Source of the DNA: Liolophura sinensis
Lineage: Eukaryota > Mollusca > Polyplacophora > Chitonida > Chitonidae
DNA: 64,000 bases
Direction of reading: 5' to 3'
Assembly (NCBI RefSeq): GCF_032854445.1
Contig: NC_088307.1
Location: 29,480,484 to 29,544,483, forward strand
Shown here: positions 25,501 through 37,500 of the stretch, piece by piece
Layout: each line of letters opens with the position of its first letter
How positions within the stretch are numbered: the first letter of the stretch is position 1
Made by a program: the position numbers and the translations under genes
Notes under the pieces: generated by a model
What the model was told of the DNA's origin: nothing
The model's database searches: none
Seen by the model: the letters and a program-made list of their open reading frames with translations, nothing else

Positions 25501-28500
25501 TACTGTGACTTAAACCAACGCTTTGGTAGGATGACTCAGCCCGACGAGACGCTCCCATAGTGTGACTAAGACCAACACTTTGGGATGATGACTCAGCCCG
25601 ACGAGACTCTTCAATACTGTGACTAAAACCAACACTTTGGTATGACGAATCAGCCCGACGATACGCTTCAATACTGTGAAGAAAAGCAACCAAACAGTTT
25701 TGGGCTATGACTCAAATCCAACAGACACTGTCACGGCGTGACAAAATAAACGCAACATTACTAAACTCTAAATTGAACTAATGAGGCACTTAGCCGTAAC
25801 TCAAACCAACGAGGTACTGCTGCACTAAAAATCTAACCAATGAGTCACTGTTTTACCGTCGATCTAACCAATGAGGCACTGCTGCACTATACATGTAACC
25901 AACGAATCACTGCCTTACCGTGACTCTAACCGATGAGCCACTGCTTTACCGTACCCCTAACCAATGAAGCACTGCTGCACTATAAATCTAACTAACGAGG
26001 TCGCAATATGACTCAAAAATAAGCATTCTGTAGAGAAGTCTGTACAACGACTCAAGCAACGAGATGTCTATGATACTATGTCTCAAACTTATACTGTGAA
26101 TAAAACTGACTCGATAAGCCTATAATCTGGCTAAAATGAATGAGATACGTCTGTACTTTGATTCAAATCAACGATATATTTCTATACTGTAACTAGAATG
26201 AACGAAACATGTTGATACTTTGGCTGGAACCAACGAGGATTAACCTTTATACTCTGATTAAAAAAAAATGAACGCGAAACTGCTAGTCTTTAACACTTCT
26301 AATCTGCCATTGAAATGAGCGAGTCAGATCTGTGAATAAACGACCTGACTGCTCAAAATCAAGAAGTGTGATTTTTGACGTAATAGATGGTGTTACCAGT
26401 TAGTGGTGAAGCGATTTTCCTCACAATCTTGCTGCTGGTGATTTTTCAGATTTGTACAGTTACTCTGATACTGGTGACGTGGAGAACGCTATTCGTGAAG
26501 GCATCGACGCCCTCGCAACGCTTACCACATCCTCCACTACAGGGGCGGAGCTTAGAACCGGCAACTGTCAAAACAGGATAACTTCCGGTGCTCTTGATCT
26601 CTACCTTGTCCTTGACGTCTCCGGGAGCATCAAAAAGAAAGATTTGGATTTCGCGAAAACATTTGCCAAGGCAATAGTTGATAAGGTAGGACTTGGCTAC
26701 ATTGTAAATGTAGGCACAATGTAAATTAAAAACAAGTGAAGTTAACCAAGGATGTCTGACAAAGCGAACTAGGTTACCTTATGACCTCAAGGACATTGCC
26801 TAGTTCACGATAATGCGGAATGAAGTCAGAAAATGTGCTACTCATTTCATACACTCGCCTGGAACGTTCATTTCAACATCAGTGGAAACTACTGACTGTT
26901 TCCCTTTACACGAATCCGTCTGAATTTCATACCTTAGATAACTTCTTTGTTCTATGGTGGTTTGTATTTGGAGTTGATTTCGCTTGATTGTCATACAAAT
27001 ATTGCTACTAGTTGTGTATTTACACGTAAAGTTTGAATAAAACCCCCAAAAAGATAATATGACACGAGGCGTGAGCGATGGAACCCGTTCGCTCACGTAG
27101 GACCATTTCACTGCTTTCACAGTCTTCACTGCTTTAATCACCATCAATGATGTGAGCTGATTTCAGTTATCACACAGTCTCCACTGCTTCAATCACCATC
27201 AATGATGTGGGCTGATATCAGTTATCACACAGTCTCCACTGCTTCAATCACCATCAATGATGTGAGCTGATATCAGTTATCACACAGTCTCCACTGCTTT
27301 AGTCACCATCAATGATGTGAGCTGATATAAGTTATCACACAGTTTCACTGCTTTATTCACCATCAATTATGTTAGCTGATTTTAGATATCACATAGATTG
27401 AATGCTTTAGTCACCTGCAATGATGTGAGCTGATATCAGTTCTCACACAGTCTTCACTGCTTTAATCACCATCAATAATGTGGGCGGATTTCAGTTATCA
27501 CACCATCTCCACTGCTTTAGTCACCATCAATTATGTCAGCTAATTTCAGTTATCACACAGACTCCACCGCTGTAATCACCATCAATGATGTAAGCTAATA
27601 TCAGTTATCACAGTCTCCACTGCTTTAATCACCATCAATGATATGAGCTTATTTCAGTTGTCACACAGTTTCACTGCTTTAATCACCATCAATTGTGTGG
27701 GCTGATATCAGTTATCACATAGTTTTTACTGCTTTAATCACCATCAATGATGTCAGCTGATATCAGTTATCACACAGTCTTCACTTCTTTATTCACAATC
27801 AATTATGTGAGCTGATATCAGTTATCACACAGCCTTCACTGCTTTCATCACCATCAATGATGTAAGCTGATTTCAGTTAACACACAGTCTCCATTGCTTT
27901 AATGAGCATCAATGATGTGAGCTGATATTAGTTATCACACCATCTCCACTGCTTCAATCACCATCAATGATGTGAGCTGATATCAGTTATCACACAGTCT
28001 CCATGGCTTTATTCACCACCAATTATGTGGGCTGATATCAGTTATCACACAGTCTCCACTGCTTTAATCACCATCAATGATGTGAGCTGATATCAGTTAT
28101 CACACAGTCTCCACTGCTTTAGTCACCATCAATTATGTGAGCTGATTTCAGATATCACACAGTCTCCATTGCTTTAATCACCACTAATTATGTGGGCTGA
28201 TATCAGTTATCACACAGTCTCCATTGCTTTAATGACCATTAATTATGTGGGCTGATATCAGTTATCACACAGTCTCCACTGCTTTATTCACTATCAATGA
28301 TGTGAGCTGATATCTGTTATCACACATTCTTCACTGCTTTAATCACCATCAATGATGTGAGCTGATATCAGTTATTACACAGTTTCAGTGCTTTAATCAC
28401 CATCAATGATGTGAGCTGATATCAGTTATCACACAGTCTCCACTGCTTTATTCACTATCAATTATGTGAGCTGATATCAGTTATCACACAGTCTTCACTG

Positions 28501-31500
28501 CTTTAATCACCATCAATGATGTGAGCTTATTTCAGTTATTACACAGTTTCACTACTTTAATCACCATCAATGATGTGAGCTGATATCAGTTATCACACAG
28601 TCTCCACTGCTTCAATCACCATCAATGATGTGGGCGGATTTCAGTTATCACACCGTCTCCACTGCTTTAGTCACCATCAATGATGTAAGCTAATTTCAGT
28701 TATCACACAGTCTCCACCGCTGTAATCACCATCAATGATATGAGCTTATTTCAGCTATCACACAGTTTAGCTGCTTTAAACACCATCAATGATGTGAGCT
28801 GATATCAGTTATCACACAGTCTCCACTGCTTTATTCACTATCAATTATGTGAGCTGATATCAGTTATCACACAGTCTTCACTGCTTTAATCACCATCAAT
28901 GATGTGAGCTTATTTCAGTTATTACACAGTTTCACTACTTTAATCACCATCAATGATGTGAGCTGATATCAGTTATCACACAGTCTCCACTGCTTCAATC
29001 ACCATCAATGATGTGGGCGGATTTCAGTTATCACACCGTCTCCACTGCTTTAGTCACCATCAATGATGTAAGCTAATTTCAGTTATCACACAGTCTCCAC
29101 CGCTGTAATCACCATCAATGATATGAGCTTATTTCAGCTATCACACAGTTTAGCTGCTTTAAACACCATCAATGATGTGAGCTTATATCAGTTATCACAC
29201 AGTCTCCACTGCTTTAATTACATACTATAGTGTAAGATGATACCAGAAGCATCGTCATTTTCTCATTTTGTTTTTCGGTTTGTTTCATTGTTTTGTTGTT
29301 GCTGGGACAACATCATTGACATATAGCTTTATTTGTGAAAGCTTTTTTGTACAATTTTTAATTTAAGACCCCTGCTTATGATGGGTTGTTTTCGGACGTG
29401 TACCATTTTCAAAAAATCTTGGTTCTTTACTCTCATAACTGGCTCTCTATGGAATCTGTTAGAATATATAATCTAATTCAAAATATTCGATTGCTGCTGC
29501 ATGGGTAAGCAATAAACGTCCTCTGGAAAAAGTAGGAAATATAACCTTTAGTGTTGGTTATATGTACTCTCGCGGTGTTTGGGTGGCTCTGGTTTAACCT
29601 TAACGGCCTTCTGGCGGCGGGGATAGAGAAGAATCAACAGTGCCTAAAGCACAGTGCAGGCCAGTGACCATTGGCTTTAGTGGTTTATAGACCGTGCTTC
29701 CGCGTGGCTGCAGATCGAAGATCTCGGTGCAGCGAAGAAAAGATTTACATTTGGTTCGTTGTTTTGTTTGGTTCCACGTGTATAGCATGCCATAGAAATT
29801 AGTCGGGTGTCTTGAAGAATCAAACTTTTTACAGTGTATTGAAAGTTTGTGTCGTTTGGTTTATGTTAGGTGGGTGTTTCGGAGACGGGCACTCGAGTGG
29901 CCCTCATTGTCTTCGACACCAGAGTGCAATCTCACCTAAAGATCACAGACCCTGATCGGATGACACCAGAACGGGTGAAAGCCCAGATCGAAAGCATTCC
30001 ACATTACGGTAAGCGTAATAATATATTCATGTTCGCAAACTGGATGCTCCCCAATGACGCTTTCTAAAAATATCTCCATGAAACAAACGCCCGGAAGTTT
30101 GCAAGCCTCTGAAGGGCGTTGCCTGAAATATCTCCATGAAAACAAACGCCCGGAAGTTTGTAAGCCTCTGAAGGGCGTTGCCTGGAAATATCTCCATGAA
30201 AACAAACGCCCCCGAAGGTTTGCAAGCCTCTGAAGGGCGTTGTCTGGAAAATATCTCCCATGAAACAAACGCCCGGAAGTTTGCAAGCCTCTGAAAGGTG
30301 GTGTCTGTAAAGATCTCCATCAAACAAACGCCCGGAAGTTTGCATGTTCCTCAAGGACACTGTCTGTAAACATCTCCAGGAAGCAAGCTCCCGATGTTTG
30401 CATGTTACTCACGGGCGCTGCCTGCCAAAAATCTCCATGAAACAAACGCCCGAAAGTTTGCATGTCCAGCAAGGGCACTGTCTGTAAAGATCTACATGAA
30501 ACAAAATACCCAGAAGTTTGCATGTTTTTCAAAGACGCTGTGTGTAAAGATCGCCGGGAAAAAAGCGCCCGGAAATGTGCATGTTCCCCCTGTCCCCGCT
30601 GGGCGCTGTCTGTAGAGATCTCTTCGAAACAAGCTTCTAAAAGCGACACATCTGAACCTACTGAGATATCCCCTAAACCATGACTGACACTTCTCCTTTA
30701 AGATTGTTTTAATGTTGACGTATGTTAAATGTGATGACAATACTGTTAGAGTAATTTTAGACCAGTGACATCTAATAAATTGCAATTAATATCACTGTAT
30801 TTTTTTAACCTAATTTTGCTTAAGCCATGATGCTAGGAGGCGTGTAATTCGATACTGTTTAAACATTTACATGAACAGTTAGAATAAAGCCCTAACTGAG
30901 GTAAATTGACAAGAGGCCGTATTTCACCGGTTAGGTGTGACCATCTGCCAGCTATCACATATCAAACTGTTGTTCTGTTCTGTTCTTACTCTCTGTACTG
31001 TACGTTTTTTAATTATATTTACTGTTACATCCCCCTAAACCGTAACTACGTCATACCCAAAATCATAAATGACACGCCCTATACGGTGACAGTGACCTAT
31101 TAACCACCGAGCTATTTTAAACGGATAATGCTCGGGAATCTTTGCCGTGCAGCTTTAAATGTGGAAGGCCTGCTTTTCTCCATTGTTTTGGCACTGTATA
31201 CGCAAAAATTATGATCTCATCTCGTCCTTCGTGTTGCAGGACGAGGCACTGCTACAGCCAGTGCATTGCGGTACATCCGTGACCGTCTGTTGGACAAGGC
31301 AACTGGGCGTCAGACAAGGACGTACGCTAGGAATGCCCTTATTCTTATCACAGACGGTAAGTATTCCGCAGAGTTACATCTCTTCTCATAAAGAGGTGAG
31401 CGGGTGCTTGGGGTTCAACGTCGTACTTAACAATTTTTCATTCATATGACAACGAGGAATCCTCAGAGTGCATGTAACGTGCCTCCTTGTTGCATTCACG

Positions 31501-34500
31501 GATTTCCACCGCTCTTTTATCTGGTGCTGCTTCAATAAGACGCTTTACTAAAGGCAAGTAAGCGCACCTCCCGAACCATTATACTGATATGGGTCAACCA
31601 GTCGTTGCACTATCTCCTACATGATGAAGTCCAAGCGAGGAAGTGACAACTTCTTTTAAGGTATTAGGTGTGACTCGACGCAGGATTTAATCTGGGTCTA
31701 CCGCCTCCCGAAAGGGGAGAGTCTTTCTCACATAGAGGTAGAAAACAATCTAGTGTTTGCAATTAAATAGCGAACCCTGTAGACGGTTTAATATATAAAA
31801 CGCGACACATTACACTACGACTAGACAAAAGAAATAAGTCTGATATTCAGTTATGTCTGAAGAACATTTGAAGGGCGATGTGGTATTATTCTCGTGTCTA
31901 TTTACGTTACTGAATCAAAGACCTGTCCGGAATTTAAGACTTAACGTGGTGCTTTCACCCAATCCACACACATGTTGCTGGCAACATTTACCCTGATCTC
32001 CTTTCTTCTTACAATTTCCAAAGCTTTCATGGGGTTCAGAGTAACTCGAACGTAATCCTCCGTCTTATTGTTGCAGGGAGACATAACACAGGAGGGGATC
32101 CGGTCCCGGTGGCGGAAGATCTGAAGATGTCCCCGTTTGACATGGACATCTACTGCCTGGCCATCGGCCATAACGTCAACAAGAGGTCAGTACACCAGAT
32201 TGCTTCTTCGCCGGACAAATTCTGGTACTTGAGACGTTCTGAAGATATTGGCCCAGTGACGGAACATTTGCTGTCCACATCTGAAACCAGTGAGTGGGCC
32301 TGCCCTTCTCCACTTATGTATGTATGCTTGTTTGCTCAGTATTAAATAGCGTGTTAACTCAAATAGCGTGTTAACTCAACAATTAAGGTAAGTATTAATT
32401 ATCAGTTGAGGGTTCAGTTTCCACCAGAATTTCTCATTTTAGGGTAACAATCCAGGAGCTATGGCAGCGTAAAACAGTGTGTTCGGGAATCACAGTTCAC
32501 AGTGGACAAGTGTGTCCACCGCTTGACACATTCGGTACGGAGTACCGTGACCTGTGCTAACCCTTCAAGGAATCCCAATAAACCATACGTTTTACCTATT
32601 AATCAATCATTTTATTAATTATTCAATAGAATATTATCGATCTCACAGGATACGAACAATGCGGTGTAGGCGGTGTGGTCGATATACCAGAGACTGTCCG
32701 TAAGGGAGGCGGGTTTCCAGTGAAGGACATCCGGCACTGGCCTTGGGTCGCTACAATCCACCTTAAAACAGCCCCCACACATCTGCTCTGATGACGTACG
32801 TATCGGGTTTTCAACCTTTATAAGACGTTATATTTGCTTTAACTGGTTTATTCCTCTCAAAGTAACGTGAATTCCAGCAACAAAAAAATGCCATTGTGTC
32901 AGCGGCGAAACACAATGGGGAAGGATTTACTTTATTTCATTTATTTAATTGGGTTTTTAGGCCGTACTCAAAAATATTTCACTTATTCGATGGCGACCCG
33001 TATGATTGGGGAGGAAACCGGGAAGAGGCCGGTTATCCCAGTACCAAGCGCAGGTTGCTCAAATACTTGAGCTGGACCTTAATCTCAGAGCGACCGAATT
33101 GGCCTCGGACCCCCATTAATTTTCCATAAGCGACAATGTTAACGTCTAGCACTGTAGCTCAGTCCCAAACATTCCGTGGCCAATAAGCTTTGGTGCATAC
33201 CTGGCCCAGCCTGCGAGAAAGAAGCCATAAAAATCTTGACATAGGTTGACCGTCAAAATCTGGACCTTTCCATGCCGGGCAGCTGGGAGGCGTGCCTAGC
33301 AACGCCAAGGGACGTCACTCGCAGCCTCATCACTACCTCACACCTTGTGTCCTCTCACCCAGATTTCAAACTTTCATCAATAAAGCTCATACCTCATCAA
33401 AGTTTAGACAGTTTCCAGCATTTTAATACCAAGCATGCACCTGTGCACCAAAAATGGACGCCTGGGAGCAAGAAAAGACAGCCGCGCTGGTGCATTAGGC
33501 ATCTCCGTCACGGTCACTCCCCCCCCCCCCCCCCCCCCACCCCCCCCGCTTCTTCCCAAACGACTTGTGGCTTAAGGGTCAAGGCAGCAAAGCGCCATCT
33601 AAATGTTGTCTAAGGGAAGGTAACTCAGCAATATCGCCAGGCATGTGTTTCGATGGATCCTGGGTCTTAATCCTGAGCCATGACAGTATTTGTTTCCTCA
33701 TTAGTTAGGGGATATGTTGTCCACGTTCTTATTCTAAGGGACGAAACACTCTTGGTTTGGGTTACTGTTAATTTTTTTTAAAACTGCTGAATTAAATTTA
33801 ACTTAATGCCACTCGTGTGCTCCATTCTTTAAATCGATCACAGAAATGCATGACCACAGTTAAAGTTCACCTGTAATTCCACACCTGGGCGAGGTAGCAA
33901 TACACTACAAGAAAGGAAACAAACTGTCTATGTTATTTTGTCTGTTTCAGACTCTACAGTTTGTGTGTGGTGCCACTTTAATACACAGACAATGGCTCTT
34001 AACCGCTCGAAGTTGTTTTACCAAGGGTAAAGTTTCCGCAGATCTTCTCTTGGGCTCAAGATAGGTACGTATTGTTTGCATTCACTGAAGGATAAATTTG
34101 TTTCTGGTAGAGACACGTGGATATTCGTCTGCAGATACAGTAATGTATAAAGGATATATTCATTTCTGCTAGAGGCACGTATATATTTGTGTGCAGATAC
34201 AGTAATGCATGTACTAAAAGATACATTCAGTTCTGGTAGAGACGCTTGGATATTCGTCTGCATATACTGGAATCTATAAAAGATATATCCATTTCTGGTA
34301 GAGGCACATGGATGTTCGTCTCCAGATACAGTAATGTATGTGCGAAAGGATATATCCATTTCTGGTAGAGACACGTAGATGTTCGTCAGCAGATACAGGA
34401 ATGTATGTACTAAAGGATTATATCCATTTCTGGTGGAGACACATGGATATTCGTCTGTAGATACAGAAATGTATACAGGACATATCCCTTTTCTGGTAGT

Positions 34501-37500
34501 GACATGTTAATATTCGTCAGCAGATACAGTAATGTATATACTAAAGGATACATTCATTTGTGGTAGAGGCAGGTGGATATTTGTCTCCAGATACAGTAAT
34601 GTGTATACTAAAGCATTTTATCCATTTCTGGTAGAGACACATGGATATTCGTCTGCAGATACAGTAATGTATGTACTAAAGGATATATCCATTTCTGCCA
34701 GAGACACGAGGATATTTGTCTACAAATACAGTATTGTATAAAGGGTATATTCATTTCTGGTAAGATGCCTGGATATTTGTCTGCAGATACAGTAATGTAT
34801 AAAGGATACATTCAGTTCTGGTACAGACACACAGATATTCGTCTGTAGATACAGAAATGTATATAAGATACATCCCTTTCTGGTAGAGACACGTGAATGT
34901 TTTGTCTGCAGATACAGTAATGTATGTACTAAAGGATATATCCATTTATGGATATTTGTCTGCAGATACAATAATGTATGTACTCAAGGAGTGCATTCAT
35001 TTCTGGTAGAGACACGTGGATATTCGTGTGGGATATACTGGAATGTTTAAATGATATATCCATTTCTGGTAGAGACACAGGGATATTCGTCTGCAGATAC
35101 ATTATTTTTATGTACTAAAGAATACATTAAAATCTGGTAGAGACCACGTGGATATTCCTGTGGCTATACTGGGATGTATAAATGATATATCCATTTCTGG
35201 TAGAGGACACGTGGATATTTGTCTGCAGATACAGGAATGTATAAAGGATATATTCATTTCTGATAGACACACATTGCATATTCGTCTAAGATACAGTAAT
35301 GTATGTACTAAAGGAAATGTCCATGTCTGTTAGTGACGCATGGATGTTTGTCTGCAGATACAGTAATGTATGTACTGAAGGATATATCCCTATCTTGTAG
35401 AGACATATGGATATAAGTCCTGCAGATACAGTAAAATATGTACTAAAGGATATACCCATTTCTGGTAGAGACGCGTGATGTTCGTCTGCAGATATAGTAA
35501 TGTATTTACTAAAGAATACATTTACAGGCACTTATTCATCATACATTATTGTATACACTGAAAGACGTATTTACTCCCCACAGAGATAAGTATGTAGTTA
35601 TCTGCTGATACATTAAACTATGCCCTATACTTATGTATTATTTACTCGTAGAAATATATACATGTTTACCTCTATATACATAGACATATGCACCAAAGGA
35701 TCCAATAAACCAAAACAGAGAAAACTTTTCGATATTTACGATCCAATGATTCTCGGGGAACATTTGCTTCTCAATGATCTTGCAATGAATCTGTACTGGC
35801 GACTTCCTTCTCTACAGGTCCTAATGAATCTGTACTGGCGACTTCCTTCTCTACAGGTCCTAATGAATCTGTACTGGCGACTTCCTTCTCTACAGGTCCT
35901 AATGAATCTGTACTGGCGACTTCCTTCTCTACAGGTCCTAATGAATCTGTAATGGCGACTTCCTTCTCTACAGGTCCTAATGAATCTGTACTGGCGACTT
36001 CCTTCTCTAGGCTTTAATGAATCAATATTCGCCACTTCATTCTCTTGGCTCTGACGCATCTTTACTTGCCTCTCCTTTTTCAGGTTCTAATATATCTATA
36101 CTGGCGATTTCCTTTTCCAGGTTCTAATGAATCTATACTGTCCACTTCTCTAGGCTCTAATGAATCTATACTGGCCAATTCCTTCTCTACAGGTCCTAAT
36201 GAATCTATACTATCCACTTCCTTGTCTAGGCTCTAATGAGTCTATACTTGCCACCTCCTTTTCCGGTTTCTAACGAATTTATTTATTCCTTTATTTGATT
36301 CGTGTTTTACGCCGTACTCAAGAATATTTCACTTATGCGACGGCGACCACCATTATGGTGGGAGGAAACTGGACAGAGCCCGGAAGAAAGCAGGACCATC
36401 CATGGGATAAAGCTGCACCGCGGGAAACCGTATTAGTAAGAGACTCCTGAGCCAATGCGCTGTACTAGCGTGCTAACTCCCTCGGTCAAGGAGGCTCCCT
36501 TATGAATCTAGACTAGCCACTTCTTTTTCTAGGCGCTACTGAATCTAAACTGCCTACTCCCTGCTCACAATCCTAATGAATCACTTCTTTCTATAGGTCG
36601 TGATCAATCTAGACTGGCCACTTTCTTCTCTAAGTTCTAATGTATCTATATTGGCCACTTCTCTGGGTTCTAATGCATCTACACTGGCAACTTCCTTCTC
36701 TGGGCTCTAATAAATTTATACTGGCCACTTCCTTCTCCAGGCCCTAATGAATCTAAACTGGCCATTTCCTTCTCTAGGTCTGAATGAATCTAAAATGGCC
36801 ACCTTCTTTAGGTCCTAATGAATCTAAACTGGTCATTTCCTTCTCTAGGCCCCAATGAATCTATACTGGCGACTTCCTTCTCTAGGCTCTAATGAGTCTA
36901 AACTGGTCACTTCCTTCTCTAGGCCCTAATGAATCTATACTGGCGACGTCCTTCTCTAGGCTCTAATGAGTCTATACTGGCCACTTCCTTCTCTAGGCTC
37001 TAATAAGTCTATACTGGCCACTTCCTTCTGTACTTTCTAATAAATCTAAACTGGGCATTTCCTTCTTTAGGTCTGAGTGAATCGAAAATGGCCACCTTTT
37101 TGAGGTCCTAATGAGTCTGAACTGGTCATTTCCTTCTCTAGGCTCTAATGAATCTATACTGGCCAATTCCTTCCCTACAGGTCCGAATGAATCTAAACTG
37201 GCCACTTCTATGTCTCGGTTTTCATGAATCTAAACTGGCCACTTCTTTGTCCAGGTGTTAAGGAATCTAAACTAGCCACATCCCCCTCTAAGACAAGACT
37301 TGTAAATGATGCTATTATCGCCATCGAAACGTCGTGTGCTTAAAAAACAAAATGTTGTTATCCATAAGAAATCAATCTTGTCTTAGCTCAACTATGAACT
37401 TCTAAATGCCATTGAAAGAAGTCAAACATCCCTCTCTTTAGGTCCAAATGAATCTAAACTGGCCACCTCTATCTCAAAGTCCTTATGAATCTGAACTGCC

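Noticed and set aside
24085-25690. Regular repeats that could suggest CRISPR
   Set aside because: No unique spacers: whole units are homologous. The host is an animal.
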